Assembly (NCBI GenBank): GCA_039566865.1 | Contig: CM076947.1 | Coordinates: 10,547,501-10,611,500, forward strand | DNA length: 64,000 nt | Direction: 5' to 3' | Origin: Aurelia coerulea | Lineage: Eukaryota; Cnidaria; Scyphozoa; Semaeostomeae; Ulmaridae | Shown here: in pieces, positions 9,003-19,047 of the stretch | How the letters are laid out: each line of letters starts with the position of its first letter | How positions within the stretch are numbered: the first letter of the stretch is position 1 | Notes under the pieces: generated by a model | Databases searched by the model: none | What the model was told of the DNA's origin: nothing | What the model saw: only the letters and a program-made list of their open reading frames with translations | Program-made: the position numbers and the translations under genes

Positions 9003-11012
9003 TTAGTCCAATGTTGGGAAAATTTCCATTGACTTTGACTTCAAGCATTTCAATAAATGTTTCCGCATTTGATTTGTGTCAACATTTCTGGTCTCTGGTG
9101 CATTACCGTATGCCAAACATGTTGCAAATGCAATTGCAAAAACGCCACAGTCACTGCCATTAGCTTGCTGTTGCACTGACACAGGATTTATTTGTTTGAA
9201 ATATTCCTCTCCGACTAAACACTTCACTTGACTTTCAACCTCACTTATCACAATGTTTCTGAAGAGGCTGTCAAACAAGTTAACATCTCCAGGATCACAA
9301 CCTATTGAGCTAACACACACCCAATGGGAATTTCCAACATGTAGAATCTGGATGAATTCGCTGGTGACAATTTCGAAATTTAGGACTGGTCCTAATGTTG
9401 GTCTTTGAAAGCCAGCAATTCCAGGATGTATATTCTGTAGCAGAACCTGTGCCTCTTGAATAATATCACAGTCTAGCCATCCACTAGTACAACTTATTAA
9501 ATGGTAGTGTTGATCAGTGAGTGAACCTAAAGCCTCATAACGTTTAACTTGCCCAATTGTTGTCTTGGTCACTCGAACTTCATCATCTTCGAACATTTCT
9601 TTATCAATTATATCCTCATCAAGGTCATTGATATCTATTATGACCCCAAAATCAGGACTTATTTCTTTGTCATTGCTATCTATTATGACCCCAACATCAG
9701 GACTTATTTCTTTGTCATTTTTGTTTGTGCGACAACTGTCACACTTCCATGTTGACTTGCTATTATTTGGCCTTTTCTTGTAGCCAAGGCATTCCAGATG
9801 GAAGAATTTGCCTTCATTGCATGTGGGGCTATGGCACTCAATTAGTTTGTCTGATGCTTTTGGTTTAATTCCACATTTGCATATTGCTGACATCTTGAGG
9901 GCCCTTTCTTGAGTAGAGTCCTTTTTAATTATTACTTTGTCAGTCTTTCCCTTGTTCTTCTTTTTGATCTTGGCTATTTTGTGACAATTTGGGCACAACC
10001 ATGCTTTGGGAAATTTGTCAATTTTAAGGCATGATGGGTGATAGTTTGATATGGGACACTCTGGACTACCACATTTCACTGTTGACTCCTCTGTTTCTGT
10101 TCTGCAAAAACATACTGCTTTGCAATTTTCAGCAGGTTTTATTGATTCACACTTTCTTGTGTACCATCTGCCAAGGATTTCCGGCAGAATGCAGTACTGC
10201 CAGAAAAATTTTAGCTTTGGTACTTGCAAATTGTAGTGTTCTGTGTCAGGATAAATTCGCTCATGAACATACAATATTTCACCAGCTTTGGAAAAGGCAC
10301 AAACAACAAAGTCACAAAACTCTACATTCGTGACAAACAACTGCTGCTGCACTTGAAAATAGTACTGGTGGTCTCGCTTTAAAACTATTTGCATGTCATT
10401 TCTTGCAAGGCAGCTGCTCTTCTTTTCAAGGTATCCATCAAAATCTAGGCCATCAATGGAAAATGGGCATTTGATTTCTCCACATCCCTTTCCACAGCAG
10501 TCACAAACTGACATGAAATCAGGAGTTGCAAGCAACCAAGGATTTTCTTTACTTATGTATGTTCCACATTTGCTTACAACATAATTCTTATGATGTTTGA
10601 TCATTTCGGCCTGAAATGCTTTAATTGCAGCCTCCTCGTGGCTCTTCCCATACTCAGTTGCTTCACTGCTGAACTGGAAAATGATTGGATAAGAAATTGA
10701 TTTTACGAGTGACTTTGCTGGCTGAGCAGGATTAGTATGGCAAGCAGCTTTGCTAGCAGATGCACCGATCCTTCCAGCCCTGTGCTGGAAAAAACTATTT
10801 CCTTTTGCCTGGTCCCTTGTGTCCTCTTCTATCTTTTGCACGTCTTGATCAGTGATTGAGATTTCAACTGAGCTGCATACTCTTAGAAGGTCATGATACT
10901 CAAGTTCTAGATAGCTCTCATGAAAGAGATCAGAAATGGTTGGAATATCTTTACTCTTTGCAACAAATTCTTTGGCATATGGCTGGACAAGACTGAGAGC
11001 AGCAGGTTTCAC
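9003..11012 (-). CDS. YqaJ-type nuclease - PHD - PHD - Ulp1-like protease fusion (main part)
   Basis: A 669-codon intronless frame. Residues 75-250 resemble the YqaJ/lambda-exonuclease fold: GRIGAS near 81, EE at 126-127, D165 in LLATPDF, and E179-x-K181 in GEIKCP, the PD-(D/E)xK active-site pattern. Two PHD-like fingers follow at about 301-346 (CFCRTETEESTVKCG...H...CPNC) and 378-427. Residues 432-462 hold a duplicated NDKEISPD unit. Residues 490-660 look like a C48/Ulp1 cysteine protease: H563-W564, D581, Q616 and C622-G. Expected role (inference): DNA end processing plus chromatin reading and SUMO-type protease activity, perhaps as a mobile-element protein. The frame also reads upstream of the first ATG as LYKALNNCKV, so the true start lies in the preceding frame. 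Confidence 0.85.
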   Translation of the reverse strand: MKPAALSLVQPYAKEFVAKSKDIPTISDLFHESYLELEYHDLLRVCSSVEISITDQDVQKIEEDTRDQAKGNSFFQHRAGRIGASASKAACHTNPAQPAKSLVKSISYPIIFQFSSEATEYGKSHEEAAIKAFQAEMIKHHKNYVVSKCGTYISKENPWLLATPDFMSVCDCCGKGCGEIKCPFSIDGLDFDGYLEKKSSCLARNDMQIVLKRDHQYYFQVQQQLFVTNVEFCDFVVCAFSKAGEILYVHERIYPDTEHYNLQVPKLKFFWQYCILPEILGRWYTRKCESIKPAENCKAVCFCRTETEESTVKCGSPECPISNYHPSCLKIDKFPKAWLCPNCHKIAKIKKKNKGKTDKVIIKKDSTQERALKMSAICKCGIKPKASDKLIECHSPTCNEGKFFHLECLGYKKRPNNSKSTWKCDSCRTNKNDKEISPDVGVIIDSNDKEISPDFGVIIDINDLDEDIIDKEMFEDDEVRVTKTTIGQVKRYEALGSLTDQHYHLISCTSGWLDCDIIQEAQVLLQNIHPGIAGFQRPTLGPVLNFEIVTSEFIQILHVGNSHWVCVSSIGCDPGDVNLFDSLFRNIVISEVESQVKCLVGEEYFKQINPVSVQQQANGSDCGVFAIAFATCLAYGNAPETRNVDTNQMRKHLLKCLKSKSMEIFPTLD

Positions 11013-11023
11013 TTTACAGTTGT

Positions 11024-11815
11024 TCAGTGCCTTGTATAGGTCTGCATCTCTATTTCAGTTGGAGAGGGCATGTCCTGTTTACGAGGTCGTTGGGGTTTTT
11101 GAGGATCATTTACTGGTCCAACAGAGTCGACAGCACTATCTAGGATCTTTCTCATTTTTTTGGCAGACTTGAAATTTATGTTCCTAACAGGGGAATACGA
11201 AATTTCTTTGACATTGGTGGGCAGGATCCGTGAGCATTCTACTTGAGTACAAGTGAGCTTTCCATTGAGTCTTGTCCAGACTTCTCCATAAAAGAGTAAA
11301 CTTGCTATGTGAGAGCAACATTCCCCCAGTCCAGCTATGCATGCAATACAGTGTGCACAAATGACTGTACCTTCTTTTGCAGTAATGATCCAGGTTTGGA
11401 CTGGAGGCTCGTTCATTCTCTGGGAATGCCTGACTTTCCCAATGACAACATAGTAGTTCTCAATGACTTTTCCTTGAATACTGGTGACAAATCCTGAAAC
11501 CATCTGATTATATGCTTCTAAGCTCCGAAAAGCTTTGAACTGGCGTTTGGTGTAGTAACTTGTATCCAATACAAAGTACGATAACAAATCAGTGGCCTCA
11601 ACCGGTGGTAAACATCCTGGATCAAGTGTCTTCTCTGGAAGTAGCAATGGATCGACGCCTAGAGGCGATATTTTCTCCATATACCGGTGCTTTACATGTG
11701 GTTCGAGATTTTTAGCATATTCTGATAGAGGTACGCTATTCTTCGAATGCAATGAATCATTAAAATTGTGATTACTTTCAATTTCACGGTCAGTTTCTTT
11801 GTTGCTGTCCGCCAT
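11024..11815 (-). CDS. SWIM zinc-finger N-terminal part of the same gene (frame-shifted)
   Basis: 263 codons from the ATG at 11815. A SWIM-like finger lies at about residues 151-172: CAHCIACIAGLGECCSHIASLLF, with the C-x-C...C-x-H spacing somewhat altered. The frame closes at 11024 with TYTRH-stop, while the next frame opens across the same bases (LYKALNNCK) and runs into the nuclease domain. The two parts are therefore probably one protein interrupted by a single small indel near 11030-11060, either a mutation or an assembly error. No intron signal explains the shift. SWIM fingers are known from MULE and other transposases and from chromatin proteins. Confidence 0.75.
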   Translation of the reverse strand: MADSNKETDREIESNHNFNDSLHSKNSVPLSEYAKNLEPHVKHRYMEKISPLGVDPLLLPEKTLDPGCLPPVEATDLLSYFVLDTSYYTKRQFKAFRSLEAYNQMVSGFVTSIQGKVIENYYVVIGKVRHSQRMNEPPVQTWIITAKEGTVICAHCIACIAGLGECCSHIASLLFYGEVWTRLNGKLTCTQVECSRILPTNVKEISYSPVRNINFKSAKKMRKILDSAVDSVGPVNDPQKPQRPRKQDMPSPTEIEMQTYTRH

Positions 11816-11868
11816 GCTTGTATAAAATGGAACACCAACATGGCGTCAGCCTCGTTATCAATAAGCCA

Positions 11869-11880
11869 TGACGTCACCGT
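11869..11880. promoter_or_regulatory. CRE-like palindrome TGACGTCA upstream of the SWIM/YqaJ gene
   Basis: TGACGTCA, the consensus full CRE/ATF site, lies about 55 bases upstream of the ATG at 11815. Its location fits a proximal promoter element, but there is no direct evidence of use. Confidence 0.35.
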
Positions 11881-12000
11881 GAAAAATCTCTATAAGGGGT
11901 AGTTTGTCCACTTTGTTTTCTAGCGCCCCTGTGATTTGGAAAAGCTGCATAGTGGTGTGCCCTACGGAGCCCGATTTCTTGACTTGTCAAGAGTGAGCTG

Positions 12001-12055
12001 CAGCCAATTAAGTCTTTCCTTGATTGGTCAGAAGCCTGGGCTATATATACAGGAG
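12001..12055 (+). promoter_or_regulatory. Candidate CCAAT/TATA promoter
   Basis: AGCCAATTA and TGATTGGTCAG (two CCAAT-type boxes) precede CTATATATACAG at 12041-12052. The TATA motif would place a plus-strand start near 12070-12080, ahead of the small frame at 12135-12461. The region lies between that frame and the divergent SWIM/YqaJ gene. Confidence 0.4.
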
Positions 12056-12134
12056 TTGTATCCCAACAAACACCAAGAAAGTTGGTAGTCTCAAGGCTAT
12101 TTTGCTGTTGGCCAAAACGCTCTACGGTGTATAG

Positions 12135-12461
12135 GGAGGAGGGTGGCTTGACTATGATAGGGCCTTAGGGCCAACATCCAAGAAGACCAACTTCCAACAC
12201 CTAAATAGTGAGAAGACGACTGAAAGAATCCTTGCTTTGAAGATGGAGAGAAGGAATGCTGTGTGGCGAGAGCAAAGGTCCAAGAAGAGACTCTGTGCAG
12301 AGAGGAATATAATGAGAATGGTGCAGCAAGATCACGATTATCTCAAAAAAATGTTTGAAAATATGCAGCCAAAGAAAGTTGATTTTTTTCAGGAAGACCC
12401 CAAAATGAAACTGTTTTGGAATGTCCAAAGAGACATGCTAGAGAAAAAGACAAGGAAATGA
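12135..12461 (+). CDS. Small basic, coiled-coil-like reading frame, unrecognised
   Basis: The frame is open from 12135 and the first ATG is at 12243 (MERRNAVWREQRSKKRL), giving 72 codons. The product is very basic, with a heptad-like middle (HDYLKKMFENMQ) and a PKKVDFF / LFWNVQRDM tail. Codon content looks real and a TATA-like promoter lies 200 bases upstream. It could be a small accessory protein of the neighbouring SWIM/YqaJ unit or the last exon of a longer gene. I recognise no family. Confidence 0.4.
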   Translation, partial: GGGWLDYDRALGPTSKKTNFQHLNSEKTTERILALKMERRNAVWREQRSKKRLCAERNIMRMVQQDHDYLKKMFENMQPKKVDFFQEDPKMKLFWNVQRDMLEKKTRK

Positions 12462-13750
12462 CATCCCAGGTTTGGCTTGTTGTCATGCTTTTTATGCTTA
12501 AATCTACTTGCAGTCAGAACAATAAAATCATTTCATAAAAATTTAACAATAGTACTATATGGCAACTCCATGTACATTACAAACAAATATAAAGGTGGCC
12601 ATCATTCCTTTTCGTTGAAAATAGCACACAGTGCATGTAGGTTCTATGGGCAATATATGGTGAGAGATATAGTCTCACCATGTTGCCTTGTACAGTAGAC
12701 TTGTAGCGATGTCCGCGTTTTAGGATTTTCCCCATGTGAAAACTTAAAACACGGACTTGCAAATGGCGCGGACATGTCCGCGTTTTAGAACTGGCCGTTG
12801 TCAAATGTTGATCGTGCAGCATTTTATTAGCTGTGCGCATATTGATTTGTTTTCAGGAAACCCAAACCTCAGACCACCTAGAAATTAAGAAACTTATATA
12901 CTTTGTATTCAAGAAAATTACACAAGAAACTTTTAAGAAATAAAATAATGACCAAATTATTTCTCCGCCATTGAAGTTTCTTATTTTTGTGTGATCTAAG
13001 AGAAGAATTCCTTGCGAAAAATCCTTCTTGTACATAAATACACTCATTTTTTATAAGAAACTAAGGCACAGGGCGGGCAGAAAGTTTCTTCATTTTTTGG
13101 ACAATTTTGCTACCAAAGGTTTCCTACGTGTTTCTTATATTTTTGATGTCAGAAGTGAAGAGTTAATCTTGTTTTGTTTAAATTAAAACTGTTAAATCCA
13201 GGTAGGGTTGTTTCTTAACTTTCGAAAAAATTTTGCCTACTGTTCCTTATAAGCGGTTAAAAAAATTAGCGTACACATCGTTAGGAGAAACTTTGTTCTG
13301 GTGTTGATAGTGAGTTTAAAGTGAAATAATTTCTGTCTCGAATCAGTAAAAAATGCAACAAGGATTTTCTTGCAAAATTCTGCACTTTTAACGCTGATTG
13401 GTAATTTGCAGCTGTGATTTGCTCACATAACTCAAAAATATATTTACATTGTTCTGAGCGTGAAAAAATTATTGTATTTGTAAACATTTGTCAGTACTGC
13501 AGTTTTTGCGTGACATAGGAAACAAATGCTTCACATAGCGTTAATCAACATTGTAATCCAATTTGTAATCATTTGCAAAGGTCAGTTTCAAGAATATTAC
13601 TTCCATCAACTTGGTCTTGGCCTGTGAGATTCTCTTTGTTTCTCTTGTATACACCGTAAGCCCTGCAATGGAATTTAACCGTGTACACATCATGTACTTC
13701 TCGAACTTGTCCATCTTCGTTTTTCTCCTCAACCATTGAAAACTCACACA
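12462..13750. other. AT-rich stretch with decayed AAGAAACT-type repeats
   Basis: No gene is visible. About 12880-13140 carries several AAGAAACT / AGTTTCTT motifs and the CATTTTTTATAAGAAACTAAGG terminus of the short-element family. Near 12707-12795, GATGTCCGCGTTTT appears twice in inverted and direct form, ending in AGAACTGGCC, which recalls the end of the foldback element at 14251-15659. Confidence 0.45.
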
Positions 13751-13790
13751 GTAGTTAAAAACAAGTTATCCGATTGCCAGACATATTTTT

Positions 13791-14250
13791 GTGGAGAAGA
13801 ACTCGGAAATAAATTCTGAGGAGGGCTCAGTAAATAACAGAGACAAAGAAGTTCATGTAAACCCAGCTGCCATCAACTTATTCTCCAACCCTCGTGATCC
13901 ACCTTTCGTGAAATCTCCACAGGAACCTTCTGTGCGTTTGAGGAACCAAAGCAGAAAATGGACCAGTCCTTTACAAGAGGGGAATCACCACGACGACCTA
14001 ACGAATGTAGACATCTCCAATTACCCTATTGCTGACTCAATTCTTAAAGGCATTTTACCGCGAAAACTTGACTATAGTCGCTCCACCAAAGTCAGGACAC
14101 TGCGTGGAAAACAGCTTAGGGATGTGAGAAATGTACTTGCCGCTCAAGATCTATCCTCTTTAAGAAACCTCATCATACATATTGGAACCAACGGCATTCC
14201 CAAGCAGACTGGGGACGAAATTGTGGAGCAGTTTAAACGCACTATTAATG
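13791..14250 (+). pseudogene. LINE (L2/CR1-like) ORF1, 5' part, interrupted
   Basis: The frame has no ATG at its start and is probably truncated. Its C-terminal half, LIIHIGTNGIPKQTGDEIVEQF, matches the GTND block of the SGNH-hydrolase (esterase) domain that ORF1 of several CR1/L2-type LINEs carries, with G in place of the usual D. The frame is cut after KRTIN by the foldback insertion at 14251 and resumes at 15669 with EISTTYPNLSIYISTILPR. It lies just ahead of ORF2 in the same orientation. Confidence 0.75.
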
Positions 14251-15659
14251 GGCCAGGTCGAAAACACAGAACTCTCGGATCTCCCGGAACGAACCTGTTC
14301 CAAGGTTTCCGTGATTTCCGAGAGTTCTGTGTTTTCGAGTAGACATAGGCCATACTCGAAAACACGGAAATGTTAAAAATGTACCGTAATGGCGTCATTG
14401 AATGCCGTGACAATGATTGCTTGGCATTTGTTGTTTGGATAGCGTTTTGCCTGACCTGTTGCATGCATTGCTTTAATACACAATCAACGAAAACATACAG
14501 TTCATGCACATCAATGGTATCCTTCTGTTCTACCCTGCTGTCCTTCTGTTCTCAGTAATTTGTCTGGAAAGTTGGACAAGTACGGTCGTAACATTGTGCT
14601 TTGCTCGTAAAGCGACGAAATGCATCAAACTTACGCTCAAATTCGACTTTAACTTATTTATTTACATCTCATTCCGAGATTTCCGAGATTTCCGAGATGT
14701 CCGTGTTTTCGAGTATACCCTATGCATACTCGAAAACGCGGACATCTCGGAAATCTCGGAACGCATTGTTTCTCTGTAAAACGACGCATATTTCTGCTTT
14801 CTGTCCTCCTGTTCACAGTAATTTTTCCGAGATATCCGAGATGTCCGCGTTTTTGAGTATGCATAGGGTATACTCGAAAATGCGGACATCTCGGAAATCT
14901 CGGAATGAGATGTAAATGGATAAGTTAAAGTCGAATTTGAGCGTAAGTTTGATGCATTTCATCACTTTACGAGCAAAGCACAATGTTACGACCGTACTTG
15001 TCCAACTTTCCTGACAAATTACTGTGAACAGGAGGACAGAAGGGTAGAGCATCCAATCGTTCAACATCCAATCAACTAGGTGCCCGGAGCAGTGGCACGG
15101 GCTAGGGATAATCAAGATAGCAGAAATATGCGTCGTTTTACAAAGAAACAATGCGTTCCCAGATATCCGAGATTTCCGAGATGTCCGCGTTTTCGAGTAT
15201 GCATAGGGTATATTCGAAAACACGGACATTTCGGAAATCTCGGAATGAGATGTAAATAAGTTAAATTCGAATTTGAGCGTAAGTTTGATGCATTTCGTCG
15301 CTTTACGAGCAAAGCGCAATGTTACGACCGTACTTGTCCAACTTTCCAGACAAATTACTGAGAACAGAAGGACAGCAGGGTAGAACAGAAGGATACCATT
15401 GATGTGCATGAACTGTATGTTTTCGTTGATTGTGTATTAAAGCAATGCATGCAACAGGTCAGGCAAAACGCTATCCAAACAACAAATGCCAAGCAATCAT
15501 TGTCATGGCATTCAATGACGCCATTACGGTACATTTTTAACATCTCCGTGTTTTCGAGTATGGCCTGTCTACTCGAAAACACAGAACTCTGGAAATCACG
15601 GAAACCTCGGAACAGGTTCGTTCCGAGAGATCCGAGAGTTCCGTGTTTTCGACCTGGCC
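14251..15659. mobile_element. 1.4-kb foldback (long inverted repeat) element with 9-bp target duplication
   Basis: It begins GGCCAGGTCGAAAACACAGAA and ends with the inverted counterpart CCGTGTTTTCGACCTGGCC; CTATTAATG flanks both ends (14242-14250 and 15660-15668). Almost the whole left arm (to about 14940) reappears inverted in the right arm, with the symmetry centre near 14955. Within the arms, smaller palindromes built on TTCCGAGATGTCCGCGTTTT around TATGCATA occur at about 14670-14762, 14825-14907 and 15165-15245. It has no transposase. The reading frames within it are mirrored between arms and are not genes. Confidence 0.85.
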
Positions 15660-15668
15660 CTATTAATG

Positions 15669-16276
15669 AAATCTCAACAACATACCCAAACCTGTCTATT
15701 TATATATCAACTATTTTACCTAGGGAGGACTTGAAAGCCACTGGAAGTGCCCAAAAATCAATTATGTAATGTCCAACTGAAAGGTCTATCATCTCAACTA
15801 AACTTCAAAGTCAAACCTAGCATCAAACCTAGAAGACCCAGAGCTTCGCTATGATGTTCTTCATCTTACTGAAAAGGGAACCGCGATCCTCTCACAAAAT
15901 TCCAAAGATGCTTTCCTGCCCCAAAGAAACTACCATGCCCCTCGTTTTGGCAATATTAATCGAAATAACCGCAAAGAAAGCAGTAATAACTCAAACACAT
16001 GGAAAAGATCCTGAAGTGCCCTCTGTACCTTTGATGCAAAGTTCATTTCCCGTGTACTATAATCCGCATAGTGATGTCACCAAAGGATTCCCAGGAACTC
16101 CAGCTCCCCTCCAACAGTACCCAGCTCAATGGCCTTTGATATCGATGCAAGCCACCCGGAGCCCATCTTACCCGCAAACTGGAACTTACACAAACCCATG
16201 GTATCAGTTCAACAATATGCCTAGTCCTTATACTTTTCAACCAAGGCAATTTGGTATGCCTGTTCCAGTCTTTTAA
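15669..16276 (+). pseudogene. LINE ORF1, 3' part, decayed
   Basis: EISTTYPNLSIYISTILPR continues the SGNH domain directly after the target duplication of the foldback element. A stop follows near 15766, further stops occur to 15850, and a shifted frame then runs to 16276 with a Pro/Tyr/Gln-rich tail ending in PVPVF. The tail sits immediately before ORF2, as expected for the ORF1 C-terminus. Confidence 0.6.
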
Positions 16277-16357
16277 ATCCCCTTGAGTTCTAATCTACTT
16301 TGTGCGTTTTTGGGTCCGGGGTTACGCCTTACCACTTGATCTTAGATTGGCACAGCT

Positions 16358-18780
16358 ATGGTGGGAAATCTCCCCCCTGTTTGTGACGATGACTTAGGAT
16401 TTGCTTCTACAAGTAGTGATTTTATTGATTTCATAGACCAAGTTGACCCAGCCACTGAGAATGGCAGGTACCTAACTGTTGATAAAATCAATCAATTTAG
16501 TAAAGATAGAACATGCTTTTAAACTTTCCATTTAAATGTTAGGAGCCTAAATAAACATGCTGATGAGCTAGTTAGCCTTTTAAGTTACATTGAATTATCT
16601 TTTGATTGCATATGCCTAACTGAGGTCCATAATACTAACTTGAATCCTTTTGGTTCCCTTTTGAATGGCTACATTTTTCACCCAGTCCCATCACAAAGGG
16701 GCACTGTTGGTGGTATTTGCATTTACGTAAAATCTGATATAAAATTCAACATAATCAATGATTTCACATTTACCTGCGAGAGCCCCTGCAAAAACCTATG
16801 GTTTACCTTTTCTAAAAAAAACACAGAATCCATTTTAGGCCTTATTTATAGGCACCAGGATGGTAACATTAACAAATTTTGCGAAAAACTGGAGCCAACT
16901 TTTGAAAAAATAGCCCAGCATAAATATAGCCAAGCTATCATAATTGGTGACCTGAACATAAACTTACTAAAGTATAATGATAGCAAACACAAGAACGTGA
17001 ACACCTATTTGGAACTCCTTGTTAGTCATGGATCCCTGCCTCAAACTGTGTTACCTTCTCGAATCTCTAGTAGCAGTGCAACCCTTATCGATCATATTTT
17101 TATGTACCAGCAACGACCAAGTGACCAAATTATTGCAGGCAATTTAATAACCGACAGTAGTGACCATTTTGCCTCAGTCTTAATGCTCAGACAGAACATT
17201 GTGAACAATTCTGCTTTGCCTAAAGTACGTTTTTATAGCAAAAAGAATCGTGCTAAGTATAAAGAAATACTCCTAAAACTCGACTGGAACGAGCTTTACG
17301 CATGTCAGGATGCTAACTCTGGGTCCGAATTTTTAATGAAAAGTTATCGAAGTGCTTCGATGACTGCTTCCCACGTAAAACATTGCCAAAAAAACACCTC
17401 AAAGACAAACCATGGATGACTAAGGGCCTGAGAAAGTGCATACGCAAGAAAAACAAGCTCTATGAACTTTCTCTTTCTCGAAAAGATCAAATCTCAACTG
17501 AGAAATACATGAAGTACACAAATATTCTCACAAAATGCTTAAGGCAAGCTGAAGCTAATTACTTTAATGACATCTTAAGTGACAAGGCAAACACTGTTTT
17601 CAGAATGTGGGCCTTCCTTGGTCCAATGCTAAATCCAAAAAAGAGCAAAACGGTAACTAGCATCGCTAAACTAGTCAATGAAGAAAAACACACCCTTAAA
17701 ACAGACGCAGATATTGCCAACCGACTTAACACCTTTTTTTGCAGTATTGGTAGCATAATTAGTAGTAGAGTAGTTACTACAAGTACCCACTTCTCCAAGT
17801 TCCTAGAAAACCAGAATGAAAATTCCTTCTTTATCACCAAGGTTACTAAACAAGAGATCGTCAACAAACTAAATTGATTAAAGCCTGGTAAAGCAGCAGG
17901 GAATGATGGCATAAAACCTGACATCATCAAAGAATGTGCTGAAACTTTGGTTGACCCCCTCGCACATTTGTATAACCTTTCATTCCAAACCGGCGTCTTC
18001 CCAGATATCTGGAAAATTGCTAAAGTGATCCCCATCTTCAAAAAAGGAGAAAGAGCAGATGAAGATAACTATCGCCCAATTTCCCTTCTCTCTTGTTTTG
18101 AAAAAATCCTCGAGAGACTAATGTGGAAACGTTTATTAGACTTCTTAAAAAAACACAAAATTATATACAAGCTGCAATTTGGTTTCAGAGAAAACCACTC
18201 TACTGCTTTGGCACTAACTGAAGCCTTAAATGCAATATACACTAGCCTTAACGAAGGGAACTTTGTACTCGGGGTTTTCCTCGACCTCAAAAAAGCCTTT
18301 GATACAATTGACCACAACATCTTAATAAAAAAGCTAGAACATTACGGTCTTCGTGGACTTTCAAGCAAATGGTTTACAAGCTACCTTTCAAATCGAAAAC
18401 AATTTACTTACGTAATTGGCCACCGCTCTAGACTTGGCACAATTCACACAGGTGTCCCGCAGGGGTCTGTCTTAGGCCCTATACTCTTCACAATCTATGT
18501 CAACGATATGGCCAACGCTACAAAATTACAACCACAACTGTTTGCAGACGACACCAATATCTTCGCGTCTGGCAAAAATATTGATGTGCTGATAGAAGAC
18601 ACAAATACAGAATTACAAACGTTGCATACTTGGTTCAAAGCAAACAGATTGAAACTAAGCATAGAGAAAACTTCCTACTGCATCTATTCCCCCAAAAAGA
18701 CTAATCCCACACCAAACACCAGCACCAAAATTGGAGGAGATATCAAAAGGTCTAGCTACGTCAAATACTTAGGATACTAG
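16358..18780 (+). pseudogene. LINE (L2/CR1-like) ORF2: AP endonuclease and reverse transcriptase, disrupted
   Basis: ATG at 16358. Endonuclease signs: LNVRSLN, a TEVH motif, GGICIYV, GDLNINL (about 16950) and SDHFAS (about 17160). RT signs: NYRPISLLS (18066), GFRENHST, AFDTIDHNIL, GVPQGSVLGPILF (about 18450) and the FADDTN catalytic box (about 18540). Damage: an in-frame TAA at 16520, a -1 shift near 17370-17400, a TGA at 17875 in what should be the conserved LKPGKA block, and truncation at 18780, where YVKYLG runs into a minisatellite. The copy is dead. Confidence 0.9.
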
Positions 18781-18785
18781 ATAGC

Positions 18786-19047
18786 AGTGGATACTGGAGA
18801 CAGCGGAAACGCCGGCTACTGGTGAGGAGGGATACTTTGAGTTGGGAAGGTTAGGATTGTCTGGATATAATGGATACGGATACGTTATACTTTGAGTTGG
18901 TAAGGTTTGGAAGGTTTAGGGTACAGTGGATACAGGATACGCAGTCGAGTTAAAGGTGTAGAATACAGTGGATACGAGATACGCAGTCGAGTTGAAGGTT
19001 TAGGATTCAGTGGATACAGGATACGCAGTCGAGTTGAAGGTTTAGCT
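18786..19047. repeat. Minisatellite, units built on GTGGATACAGGATACGCAGT
   Basis: At least four imperfect direct units of roughly 50-65 bases (GTGGATAC...GGATACG...GTCGAGTTGAAGGTTTAGG) follow directly on the broken LINE end. The last two are the most alike. Confidence 0.7.

Noticed and set aside
14504..15409. Paired long frames on opposite strands with near-identical proteins
   Set aside because: They are the mirrored arms of the foldback element and have no independent coding evidence.
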